Assembly: GCA_004555425.1 (NCBI GenBank) | Contig: SFID01000019.1 | Span: forward strand, 1 to 43,919 | Reading direction: 5' to 3' | DNA: 43,919 bases | DNA from: Bacteroidales bacterium | GTDB taxonomy: Bacteria; Bacteroidota; Bacteroidia; Bacteroidales; Bacteroidaceae | Shown: positions 16,361-24,003 of the stretch, piece after piece | Layout of the letters: each line of letters begins with the position of its first letter | How positions within the stretch are numbered: position 1 is the first letter of the stretch | The notes under the pieces: model-generated | Databases searched by the model: none | What the model saw: only the letters and a program-made list of their open reading frames with translations | Told to the model about the DNA's origin: nothing | Translations under genes and position numbers: made by a program

Positions 16361-17593
16361 ATGCGCAGCATCATTTCCTTTTGGACTCGTACCTCATTGG
16401 TACTAAAGATATTTGTAGGTTTGATTATAGGTATGCTACTGGGGCTTGTGGTTCCGCAACTTACCTTTATCGCCATCCCAGGCACGCTCTTTATCAGTGC
16501 GCTAAAAGCCATGGTTCCAATTCTCGTGGCCGTGCTCGTAGCCAGCGCGCTATCCAAGGCGAGCAGTGGACTGGGCAAACGATTTCGCACGGTCATCACC
16601 TTCTATATCTCCACCACCCTCTTGGCGGCGCTCGTGGCTGTCATCGTCAGTTTTTTCTTCCCCGTGGAAATAGCCCTGCGCACCACGAGCGCAATCAGCG
16701 CGCCCTGTAGCCTAACGGATGTGCTAGGCAATATGATGCACAAACTGACGGACAACCCTGTGCGCTGCCTGACGGAGGCCAACTACATTGGCATTCTCTT
16801 CTGGGCCACCATCGTGGGCCTGGGGCTCAAGATGAAGGCGAGCGAACGAACCATCAGCGTTGTGGGCGACTTGGCCGAGGTCATCAGCACCGTCATACGA
16901 TGGATCATCCAGTTTGCGCCGTTCGGCATCATGGGCATTGTGTTCTCATCTGTTGCAGAGAGCGGTCTGGAGGTGTTCACCACCTACGGCCGATTGCTCT
17001 GTCTGCTCGTTGGCGGCATGCTCTTCTCAGCACTCGTCATCAATCCCATTCTAGTTGGCACATCTCTGCGCGCCAACCCCTTCCCCCTGATAGGCCTCTG
17101 CCTGAAGCACAGTGCCGTGAGTGCCTTCTTCACCCGCAGTTCGGCCGCCAACATTCCCGTGAACATGGCGATATGCCAGCGGTTGGGCCTCGACCCCGAC
17201 TTTTACTCCGTGAGCATTCCTCTGGGTGCCACTATCAATATGCAAGGGGCAGCAGTGACCATCACGGTTATGACCTTGGCCGTGTGCCATACGCTGGGCA
17301 TTGAGGTCAGTTTGCCCGCAGCCTTTGCGCTGAGTGCGCTGAGCACACTCGGGGCTTGTGGCTCCAGCGGTGTGGCGGGCGGTTCGCTACTGCTGATTCC
17401 GATGGCCTGCTCCATGTTTGGCATCGACAATGATGTGGCGATGCAGGCCGTTGCCGTAGGTTTTGTCATTGGCGTGGTGCAGGATTCGATGGAGACAGCC
17501 CTCAATTCCTCCAGCGACGTACTCTTCACTATTACTGCAGAACTGCGCGATAAGGGAAAGAAACCCAGCGAATTACACACATTGAACTATTGA
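16361..17593 (+). CDS. sstT: Serine/threonine:Na+ symporter, SstT-like
   Basis: The protein has 410 residues of the dicarboxylate/amino-acid:cation symporter (DAACS) family. The length and the segment AFFTRSSAANIPVNM followed by NMQGAAVTITVMTLA match SstT rather than the glutamate carriers (GltP). Eight membrane helices and two re-entrant hairpins are expected. It takes up serine and threonine with Na+. A strong hairpin terminator lies about 55 bp downstream. The gene stands alone. Confidence 0.9.
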   Translation: MRSIISFWTRTSLVLKIFVGLIIGMLLGLVVPQLTFIAIPGTLFISALKAMVPILVAVLVASALSKASSGLGKRFRTVITFYISTTLLAALVAVIVSFFFPVEIALRTTSAISAPCSLTDVLGNMMHKLTDNPVRCLTEANYIGILFWATIVGLGLKMKASERTISVVGDLAEVISTVIRWIIQFAPFGIMGIVFSSVAESGLEVFTTYGRLLCLLVGGMLFSALVINPILVGTSLRANPFPLIGLCLKHSAVSAFFTRSSAANIPVNMAICQRLGLDPDFYSVSIPLGATINMQGAAVTITVMTLAVCHTLGIEVSLPAAFALSALSTLGACGSSGVAGGSLLLIPMACSMFGIDNDVAMQAVAVGFVIGVVQDSMETALNSSSDVLFTITAELRDKGKKPSELHTLNY

Positions 17594-17647
17594 GGAACTT
17601 GAATCCGTTTTTTCTACCGCAGCGGTCAGTGGCCGTTTCTCGATTGT

Positions 17648-17693
17648 ACATTGCCAGCATTCCATAGGCGTGGAACGCTGGCAATGTCTGTTT
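17648..17693 (+). terminator. Terminator downstream of sstT
   Basis: ACATTGCCAGC.TTCC (17648-17663) and GGAA.GCTGGCAATGT (17672-17687) form a long near-perfect stem followed by CTGTTTT. The U-tract is modest. Confidence 0.65.
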
Positions 17694-17721
17694 TGTGAAT
17701 ATCTTTTGGCAATGCCCGCAC

Positions 17722-17830
17722 TTTTTCATCGGGCTTTCCCGATTTTTCATCGGACTTTCCCGTTTCGCAACGGCTTGTTTCCGTTTTTCTTCGGCACATA
17801 GCCAGCGACCATCGCTCGGTGGTCGCTGGC
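17722..17830. repeat. Tandem 21-mer and palindrome upstream of the HMA-AraC gene
   Basis: Two near-identical 21-bp units (17722-17742 and 17743-17763; core TTTTTCATCGG.CTTTCCCG) are followed by a perfect 11-bp inverted repeat, GCCAGCGACCA (17801-17811) and TGGTCGCTGGC (17820-17830). The 383-bp gap holds no convincing gene. A 118-codon minus-strand frame here overlaps sstT and was rejected. Confidence 0.5.
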
Positions 17831-17926
17831 CATCGCCCAGATAAAATTGGCTATCGGGCTGGCGCATTTCGTTACAACCGCGATACATCCATATATATCG
17901 TTTTATGCGAAATCCACAGCCAAACC

Positions 17927-17957
17927 TTGGTGCAGTTGGCAGATGTCTGTAATTTTG
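17927..17957 (+). promoter_or_regulatory. Promoter of the HMA-AraC regulator
   Basis: TTG (17927-17929), 20 nt, TAATTTTG (17950-17957) is a full consensus match, ending only 19 bp before the ATG. The 5' leader is therefore very short. Confidence 0.8.
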
Positions 17958-17976
17958 TAGCGGATAAAATGCTGGT

Positions 17977-18546
17977 ATGTATCATCTCTATATCAAAAAT
18001 ATGGTTTGCCCGCGGTGCATCATGACCATTCAAACAGTGATGTTTGACTGCGGCCTTGCCACGGCAAAGGTGGCGATGGGAGAAGTGGTCCTAGAGCAGG
18101 CGCCCAACGGCGAGCAGATGGGCCAGATGCAGGAACAACTCAGCCGCCATGGTTTTGAAATTCTCAAAGATCCGAAGGAGCAAGTGGCGACGAGCATCTG
18201 TGCCGTCGTGCTCGAATGGGTCAACATGACAAGTGGCCGGCCCAAACTCTCGGCCTTGCTCCAAGAGCGGTTGGCCTACGAATATAGCACGCTGAGCAAA
18301 TTGTTTACGGAGGTAAGGGGCTGTTCCATTGAGCAATACATGAAGCGCGTCCGCATTGAGCGCGTCAAGGAGGAGCTGAGTTATGGCGAGCGGTCTATCT
18401 CTGAGATTGCCTACCTGCTTGGCTTCAGCAGCCCAGCGCATCTCAGCAGCCAATTCAAAGCCGAAACGGGACTGACACCGCGCGAATTTCTGTCGTTGGA
18501 AAAGGAGGCAAAGATGGCGCAGCGCCAGTCGCTCGATACGATATAA
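17977..18546 (+). CDS. AraC-type regulator with N-terminal heavy-metal-associated domain
   Basis: The protein has 189 residues. Positions 1-70 resemble an HMA (ferredoxin-like) metal-binding domain with the CxxC in MVCPRCIMTI (C11, C14), ending GFEIL. Positions about 90-175 are an AraC/XylS double helix-turn-helix (YSTLSKLFTEVRG, IERVKEELSYG, ISEIAYLLGFSSPAHLSSQF). The metal domain replaces the usual sugar-sensing domain, so it is likely a cytosolic sensor of a soft metal such as copper. It lies directly upstream of a TonB receptor and a secreted HMA protein, its probable targets. It is much shorter than normal AraC proteins, as expected for this architecture. Confidence 0.85.
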   Translation: MYHLYIKNMVCPRCIMTIQTVMFDCGLATAKVAMGEVVLEQAPNGEQMGQMQEQLSRHGFEILKDPKEQVATSICAVVLEWVNMTSGRPKLSALLQERLAYEYSTLSKLFTEVRGCSIEQYMKRVRIERVKEELSYGERSISEIAYLLGFSSPAHLSSQFKAETGLTPREFLSLEKEAKMAQRQSLDTI

Positions 18547-18588
18547 GTCTTCACCATAATAATATAAGGAAAACGGGCCTAGAAGCCT

Positions 18589-18596
18589 TACCTTTG
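18589..18596 (+). promoter_or_regulatory. Candidate promoter for the TonB receptor operon
   Basis: TACCTTTG matches the -7 consensus. There is no TTG at -33, as might be expected for an activator-dependent promoter controlled by the adjacent AraC-type protein. Confidence 0.5.
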
Positions 18597-18600
18597 CACT

Positions 18601-18648
18601 GGCAAGTGGGCGATGAAGAAATCTGACTTAGGTGAAAGCCACTTGCCC
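18601..18648 (+). promoter_or_regulatory. Leader hairpin before the TonB receptor gene
   Basis: GGCAAGTGG (18601-18609) pairs with CCACTTGCC (18640-18648). The stem begins at the expected transcription start and ends 10 bp before the ATG at 18659, so the whole 5' leader is one stem-loop. The loop contains AGGTGAAA. Its role is unknown. Confidence 0.5.
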
Positions 18649-18658
18649 CTACACTAGT

Positions 18659-20677
18659 ATGAACAAGATTATCACTACCATTCTCTTAGCAATAGCCACA
18701 GCGGTCAACGTATGTGGACAGACGGACACGGCCCGCGCTGTTGTCACGGAAGACACCGTATTCTATAACCACACGCTCCGAAACGTCACGGTCAAGGCGC
18801 GCCAGAGCGACCGCTCGCGACGGTTTGTGGCAAATACAGAAATCATTGGCACGGGCGAACTCATCCGCGCAGCGTGTTGCAATCTGGGCGAAACGTTCAC
18901 GACCAATCCTTCGGTGGACGTCTCCTATAGTGACGCAGCAACGGGAGCCCGACAAATCAAACTCCTTGGGCTGAGCGGCACGTACGTGCAGATGCTCACC
19001 GAGAATATGCCCAACCTTCGAGGTGCCAGCCTGCCCTACTCGCTGGGCTACGTGCCTGGCCCTTGGATTCAGAGCATTCAGGTGAGCAAGGGGGCCTCTA
19101 GCGTGAAGAACGGCTACGAGAGTATCACGGGACAAATCAACGTGGAGTACCTCAAGCCGCAAGGCACGGACGGCCTGCGCGCCAACGCTTATCTGGACAA
19201 TGAACTGAAACAGGAGATCAACGTTGACGGCAGCATCCATCTGAACAATCGGCTTTCGACGAGCGTTCTGTTGCACTTCGAAAACCGACAGACGGACCAC
19301 GACCGCGACCACGACGGTTTCATGAACATGCCCAAGTTGCGCCAATACAACGGGATGTGGCGCATGGCCTACGTCTCGCCCCGCTGGATAAGCCAACTTT
19401 ATGTCAAGGCGCTCCGCGATGAGCGCACGAGCGGCATGAGTCGGCACCATACGCACCACGAATCCATCCCCTACTACGGCATTGGGATGGAGGCGAACCG
19501 TTATGAGGCGCAATGGAAGAATGGTCTGACGCTCAATGCGGAGCACCACACCTCGCTCGCCCTCATGCTGAATGGGACAATACACGATGCTGCGAACACC
19601 TTTGGCCAGACGCGCTACGATGTGAAGCAGCAGAACGGCTATGCCCAACTCATGTTTGAGACAGACTTCACGCCGCAGCACAATCTCAGCATCGGCGCTT
19701 CGCTCAATCACGATACGTACGACCAGACGCTCGTCTTGTACAATCCTTTGCTGGGAAATAAGGCCAACCTCCTTGGCACGCCCCACGAGACGACCACTGG
19801 GCTGTACGCGCAATACACTTTCAAACTGGACGACAAACTCACCATCGTGCCAGGCGTCCGCTGGGATTACTCCTCCGTGTGTGGCGGATTCTGGACACCG
19901 CGACTCCATATTAAATATACGCCCTGGGAACATCTCACGCTGCGCGCTTCGGCGGGCAAAGGCTATCGCTCGCCCCACGTCTTGGCTGAGAACATCTCGC
20001 TTCTGGCCAGCGGAAAGACCTTCGTAGCCAACGAACGGCTTAAGCAGGAGGAGGCTTGGAACGCGGGCTTCTCGGCCGCCCTCCACCTGCCCATTGCCGA
20101 GAAGGAATTGGAGATAAAGGTGGATTACTACTACACCCACTTCCTGCAACAGACCATCATCAATCCCGACGGGGCTGGAGGCGCCAACACCTTCGCCTTT
20201 GAGAATCTACACGGCAAGAGCCGCACCCACGCTGCACAGATTGACCTCTCCTATCCCTTCTTTGAAGGATTCACCGCCACGGGGGCTTTTCGCTATATGG
20301 ACGCCAGGACTACGTACGATGGCCAACTCCGTCTTCGCCCGCTCACCCCACGCTTCAAGGGGCTACTCACGCTCGGCTACAAGACGCCCCTGGAACTCTG
20401 GCACTTTGACCTCACGGGCAGCGTGAACGGAGGCGGCAAGTTGTACGACCAGTCGGACTATCCGGCATGGTTTCAGTTGCAGGCACAGGTGACGCGCGAA
20501 TTTCGCCGCTTCTCCCTCTACGTTGGAGGCGAAAACCTGACCAACTACACCATGGACCACCCCGTTATCAGCGCCGCCAATCCCTGGTCCACGGCCTTTG
20601 ACGCCACGCAAGTGTGGGGTCCCCTCAATGGCGCAATGGGATATATCGGCATCCGCTTCAAATTGGAAAAATCATAA
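18659..20677 (+). CDS. TonB-dependent outer-membrane receptor, probable metal or metallophore uptake
   Basis: The protein has 672 residues from MNKIITTILL. A signal peptide (to about residue 20) is followed directly by a plug domain (NVTVKARQSDRS; IKLLGLSGTYVQMLTENMP; VSKGASSVKNGYESITGQINVEY) and a 22-strand barrel ending IRFKLEKS. No carboxypeptidase-regulatory N-terminal extension is present, so it is not a SusC type. Two putative outer loops are rich in potential metal ligands: HDRDHD at 214-219 and HHTHH at 263-267. The neighbours are an HMA-AraC regulator upstream and a secreted HMA protein 13 bp downstream. Copper is my best guess for the cargo, but zinc or a chelate cannot be excluded. 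Confidence 0.85.
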   Translation: MNKIITTILLAIATAVNVCGQTDTARAVVTEDTVFYNHTLRNVTVKARQSDRSRRFVANTEIIGTGELIRAACCNLGETFTTNPSVDVSYSDAATGARQIKLLGLSGTYVQMLTENMPNLRGASLPYSLGYVPGPWIQSIQVSKGASSVKNGYESITGQINVEYLKPQGTDGLRANAYLDNELKQEINVDGSIHLNNRLSTSVLLHFENRQTDHDRDHDGFMNMPKLRQYNGMWRMAYVSPRWISQLYVKALRDERTSGMSRHHTHHESIPYYGIGMEANRYEAQWKNGLTLNAEHHTSLALMLNGTIHDAANTFGQTRYDVKQQNGYAQLMFETDFTPQHNLSIGASLNHDTYDQTLVLYNPLLGNKANLLGTPHETTTGLYAQYTFKLDDKLTIVPGVRWDYSSVCGGFWTPRLHIKYTPWEHLTLRASAGKGYRSPHVLAENISLLASGKTFVANERLKQEEAWNAGFSAALHLPIAEKELEIKVDYYYTHFLQQTIINPDGAGGANTFAFENLHGKSRTHAAQIDLSYPFFEGFTATGAFRYMDARTTYDGQLRLRPLTPRFKGLLTLGYKTPLELWHFDLTGSVNGGGKLYDQSDYPAWFQLQAQVTREFRRFSLYVGGENLTNYTMDHPVISAANPWSTAFDATQVWGPLNGAMGYIGIRFKLEKS

Positions 20678-20690
20678 CACCTCAAAAACC

Positions 20691-20990
20691 ATGAGAAAGT
20701 ATCTCCTAATGATGGTACTGCCCATCATCACAATGACTGCAGCAGCACAGAAAACGCAGACAGCCGACACGCTGCAAGTTACCACCAACCCGCAAATGCA
20801 CTGCGCCAACTGCGAGAAGAAAATCAAGAGCAACATCCGCTTCGTCAAGGGCGTGAAAAAGATTGAAACTTCCGTGCCGCAACAGACCGTCACGATTATC
20901 TACGACCCACGCAAAAGCACCTACCAAGACTTTGAGAAGGCTTTCGAGAAAATAGGCTACCGCATCGAAACCGTGGGGAAAGAGAAATAA
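20691..20990 (+). CDS. Secreted heavy-metal-associated (HMA) domain protein
   Basis: The protein has 99 residues. A signal peptide (MRKYLLMMVLPIITMTAAAQ) precedes a single HMA domain with MHCANC at 36-41 (C38, C41) and the closing GYRIETVGKEK. It is a CopZ-like fold but exported, so it probably binds the metal in the periplasm after entry through the upstream TonB receptor. The ATG at 20691 is 13 bp after that receptor's stop, so they are co-transcribed. The frame is open further upstream, but that part overlaps the receptor gene and would bury the signal peptide. No metal-pumping ATPase is in the window. Confidence 0.88.
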   Translation: MRKYLLMMVLPIITMTAAAQKTQTADTLQVTTNPQMHCANCEKKIKSNIRFVKGVKKIETSVPQQTVTIIYDPRKSTYQDFEKAFEKIGYRIETVGKEK

Positions 20991-21101
20991 GAAATCAGCA
21001 TCATGCGCAAGGTTCTCGCGTCAGGCTCGTAGGTGGCCCTTTCCTTGACCATTGGTATTGGAAACGGCCCTATACCAACTACCCCTCTCTACAAGATTAC
21101 G

Positions 21102-21140
21102 AAAAGTCATCGCCTCAAATGGATGGGGCGATGACTTTTA
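21102..21140. terminator. Bidirectional terminator between convergent units
   Basis: AAAAGTCATCGCC (21102-21114) and GGCGATGACTTTT (21127-21139) form a perfect 13-bp stem, with A- and T-rich ends suited to both strands. It serves the metal operon (plus) and the acyltransferase gene (minus). Confidence 0.85.
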
Positions 21141-21194
21141 CTTTGTCCAAACAATGTCACCAATAATGGTGATAGGTAGGTCTGTCAATCAGTT

Positions 21195-22235
21195 TCAATA
21201 GAATTTTCCTAACAAGGCAGCACGGGCAATTCTGTTTTGGTTCAAAATCTGATAAAGGTAATGACAGACAAATAAGAAAAGGATGGTGACGAAGATGGCC
21301 CTCAAATAACTAGGCTCATAATGTAGCGATAGCCTGTCCACCAGGAACCTAGTATAAAGATTGAACACCATATTCATTCCATAGATGAATAGTGTCATCC
21401 CGCCCAGCCTGATTGTTTGGTGGGCAATAAAAGTATTGTAACGCGACAGCCTGCTGACATACTGCATGAACGTGTAGGATACAATCAGAGCTATAATCAT
21501 TCGTTTGAAATCAATCTGCAACTGCCCTTTGAAATCTTTCAGAATGCAGAAGCCTGTTGTGTAAATTGAAGTTTCTTTATCAAACCACCATATAGCACCC
21601 AATGAAAGCACGGTAAGAATGACCAGACAAATTGTACGCTGTGAGTAGGTAAAAAGCGGAATCTGATTTTGGTTAAGAACGTAGCCGATACAGAAAAAGG
21701 GAAACATGAATTTGTGGACAGCAAGAATAAGACCATCAGGTATAAAGAAACTGATCATAAACAGGATGCACATTCCTATGTATTGTGCCCTTATCCGTTT
21801 GAATACTCTGGTAATCACTGCGACTGCCACCATATTGAGAAGCAACGAGAGCAAGAACCACATATTCATTTTGAAGACCAGAGTGTCTAGGTATTGCCTG
21901 AAAATCTCGAGCACCTTCCCATTGATTAACAGGGGTATATACCACACGACATTCATGAGTAGTGTAAACACGAGCAAGGGAATTCCTATAGCCCGTAGTT
22001 TGGAAATCATCAACGGCTTGAAATCTTTCTTATTACTGCTATAAAACAGATAGCCACTAATCATCATGAAAAGAGGCATATGAAAAGAATAAATAGCCCT
22101 GAATACTATATCATCAAAAAATAATTGGGAATCTTCCCAATTGCCGTTGCCTGAATATTGGATAGCATGACCCAGTACAACGAGAATAATCAAAATACCC
22201 TTGGCAAGGTCAAGGGTTGTGTTTCTTTCTTTCAT
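21195..22235 (-). CDS. Acyltransferase 3 family integral membrane protein
   Basis: The protein has 346 residues with about 10 predicted membrane helices. The N-terminal LDLAKGILIILVVLGHA carries the catalytic-type His, and FHMPLFMMISGYLF is the second family signature. Members O-acetylate or acylate surface polysaccharides and related glycans. No glycosyltransferases are nearby, so the acceptor is unknown. The gene is visibly richer in A+T than its neighbours (many ATA, AAT, TTT codons), which suggests more recent acquisition. It stands alone and points toward the metal operon. Confidence 0.85.
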   Translation of the reverse strand: MKERNTTLDLAKGILIILVVLGHAIQYSGNGNWEDSQLFFDDIVFRAIYSFHMPLFMMISGYLFYSSNKKDFKPLMISKLRAIGIPLLVFTLLMNVVWYIPLLINGKVLEIFRQYLDTLVFKMNMWFLLSLLLNMVAVAVITRVFKRIRAQYIGMCILFMISFFIPDGLILAVHKFMFPFFCIGYVLNQNQIPLFTYSQRTICLVILTVLSLGAIWWFDKETSIYTTGFCILKDFKGQLQIDFKRMIIALIVSYTFMQYVSRLSRYNTFIAHQTIRLGGMTLFIYGMNMVFNLYTRFLVDRLSLHYEPSYLRAIFVTILFLFVCHYLYQILNQNRIARAALLGKFY

Positions 22236-22372
22236 AGATAGGTAAAACCTTTTCAGTATTTGTATTCTAGAAGGCTCAAGTTTTGCTTCGGAAGAATGCA
22301 GGACTTAGCATTGCAATCCAAAAAGGTTATTCCATTCAGATTCCATCATATTCTTCCAAGACTCCCGCAGTG

Positions 22373-22380
22373 CAAAGGTA
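22373..22380 (-). promoter_or_regulatory. Candidate promoter of the acyltransferase gene
   Basis: On the minus strand this reads TACCTTTG, a consensus -7 box, 138 bp before the start codon. A TTG lies upstream but with 16-nt rather than 20-nt spacing. Confidence 0.45.
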
Positions 22381-22452
22381 TATGATTTTTATGGAACAAG
22401 GATAATCGGCTGAGAAAATAGGTGGAGTCTCTTAGTTTCCAATAATTATCTA

Positions 22453-22460
22453 TAACTTTG
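22453..22460 (+). promoter_or_regulatory. Candidate promoter of the esterase gene
   Basis: TAACTTTG is a consensus -7 box without a clear TTG at -33. A MITE-like element (22476-22598) lies between it and the start codon at 22615, and so would be transcribed in the 5' leader. Confidence 0.45.
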
Positions 22461-22475
22461 CGTTCCATCATTACA

Positions 22476-22598
22476 GGTAGGTTCTATAAATTAGCTTGCG
22501 ATGGATTTTTGTCTATCGTGCCAGATGTTTTTGTTTTACATGAAGGAGCGTAGCGGGCTACGTGACTGAATGAAAGAAACTAATTTATAGAACCTACC
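22476..22598 (+). repeat. MITE-like element, intact copy with 19-bp terminal inverted repeats
   Basis: The left end GGTAGGTTCTATAAATTAG (22476-22494) and right end CTAATTTATAGAACCTACC (22580-22598) are perfect inverted repeats. TACA flanks both sides (22472-22475, 22599-22602), a possible 4-bp target duplication. The interior shares CTTGCGATGGATT and GGAGCGTAGCGGGCTACGTG with copies at 7433-7590 and 9708-9964. At 123 bp it cannot encode a transposase, so it would be non-autonomous. Confidence 0.85.
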
Positions 22599-22614
22599 TA
22601 CACACATTCCTCCC

Positions 22615-23655
22615 ATGAACATATCCCATAAGCAAGCGCTACGCTCGGCCCTACTTTTGCTCATTCTCATTGCCACTCCCATGATAACAACCTACGCACA
22701 AACGCGAACGGGACAGTACGATAGCGGCGAGACGAGCACGATGCGCGCTCAGGCTGACGCTTTCCTGCGACAAATGCCGGCAGATCTGCAGCACCGACAG
22801 ACCGTTGCCATTCTCAAGGCAATAGATGGCGATGGCAGCGAACTCTTGGCAGTGCGCCAATCGCGCAATGCGCCGCCCGCTGTCGCGCCCAACGTGCAGA
22901 CGCGGATGCTCACCGACCACTTGTGCCTCTACGAACCGAAGGGAACCGCAGACAAACTGCTGCCTGTGCTGCTCTATCTGCACGGCGGAGGCTGGACCTT
23001 TGGCAGCATCAACAGTTGCGGACGCTTCTGCAACGCTATGGCTGCCTCGGGCACGATGCGAGTGGTCGCACTTGACTATCGGCTGGCCCCCGAGTACCCC
23101 TACCCCGCGGGGTTGCACGACTGTATAGAGGCGGTCAACTATCTGGTGGACCATGCCGAAGAACTACGGATAGACCCAAGCCGCATCACCCTCGGCGGCG
23201 ACAGCTCGGGCGGCAATCTGGCCCTCGCCACGGCTTTATCGGCGGCTTGCCGCGGCAAGGTGGAATCACTCTTGCTGTTCTATCCCGTGACGAAAGCCTT
23301 TGACGATGGTTCGACATCTTGGCAACAATACGGCAGAGGCTTCGGGCTGGATACTGAAATCATGGAAACTTTCAACCGCGCCTACACGCTCCGTGCCGAT
23401 GCCCACGATACGGCCATCAGCGTGGGCCTGTGCAGCGATTCTACCTTGCAGACGCTGCCAAGAACCCTCCTCATCGCTGCCGAGCGGGACATCCTGCGCG
23501 ACCAAGGCAAGGAGCTGGTCGAACGGATGGGCCAGAAAGCACGGCGTATAGAATACGAAGGTGCAGTGCATTTGTTCATCACCGTGCCTGGACAGGAAGT
23601 TGCCTTTCAAAGAGCGGTGGTAGACGCTGTTGGATTCATTGTAAACGGCAAATAA
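22615..23655 (+). CDS. Secreted alpha/beta-hydrolase, hormone-sensitive-lipase type esterase
   Basis: The protein has 346 residues. The signal peptide MNISHKQALRSALLLLILIATPMITTYAQ is followed by an HSL-family fold: oxyanion motif HGGGW at 123-127, nucleophile motif GDSSGG at 195-200 (Ser197), Asp292 in AAERDIL and His319 in GAVHLFI. It is probably a periplasmic or surface esterase acting on short acyl esters. RLAPEYPYPAGL is typical of the family. It is monocistronic as far as can be seen. Confidence 0.9.
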   Translation: MNISHKQALRSALLLLILIATPMITTYAQTRTGQYDSGETSTMRAQADAFLRQMPADLQHRQTVAILKAIDGDGSELLAVRQSRNAPPAVAPNVQTRMLTDHLCLYEPKGTADKLLPVLLYLHGGGWTFGSINSCGRFCNAMAASGTMRVVALDYRLAPEYPYPAGLHDCIEAVNYLVDHAEELRIDPSRITLGGDSSGGNLALATALSAACRGKVESLLLFYPVTKAFDDGSTSWQQYGRGFGLDTEIMETFNRAYTLRADAHDTAISVGLCSDSTLQTLPRTLLIAAERDILRDQGKELVERMGQKARRIEYEGAVHLFITVPGQEVAFQRAVVDAVGFIVNGK

Positions 23656-24003
23656 TGGGTATGCGACAAGAACATGCGGCTCATTGCGTTTGCAATGAAA
23701 ACTCATTACGTATCGTTTCTTTGGAAGAAATTGGCAGATTTTTCGGTTGACGATTTTCTGGGGTTGCCCTGGTTTTTTCTCCTATATGTTTTTTACCCCG
23801 AAAAACTATACACACCCTTCATACTACTCCACAAACTACTAAACATCAACCCGATACGCGTGAAGGTTTTTTCCTCAAAACCCTACACACAACCCTTCAC
23901 CAACCCTACACGCCCTGTTTCAGCAAATTCGTTGATATTACGGAGTGGCGCTTCGCTGGGAGTGGTAAGGAATTTGAAAAAAGTGCTCGGGATTTATCGT
24001 TTT
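23656..24003. other. Non-coding spacer with a C-rich, G-poor strand
   Basis: The 348-bp spacer has no convincing gene. Positions 23811-23913 on the plus strand are almost free of G and contain reiterated CCCTTCA/CCTACAC motifs around a short inverted pair (GTGAAGG ... CCTTCAC). The significance is unknown. Confidence 0.4.

Noticed and set aside
17532..17888. A 118-codon minus-strand frame with a CxxC and a repeated RESPMK motif
   Set aside because: It overlaps the 3' end of sstT, and the peptide repeat is only the 21-bp DNA tandem repeat translated. There is no promoter or homologue I recognise.
18601..18658. Cobalamin-type riboswitch before the TonB receptor
   Set aside because: AGGTGAAAGCC and CCCCTACACT loosely recall parts of the cobalamin core, but the leader is about 60 nt and lacks the rest of the fold. 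It was kept only as an unassigned hairpin.
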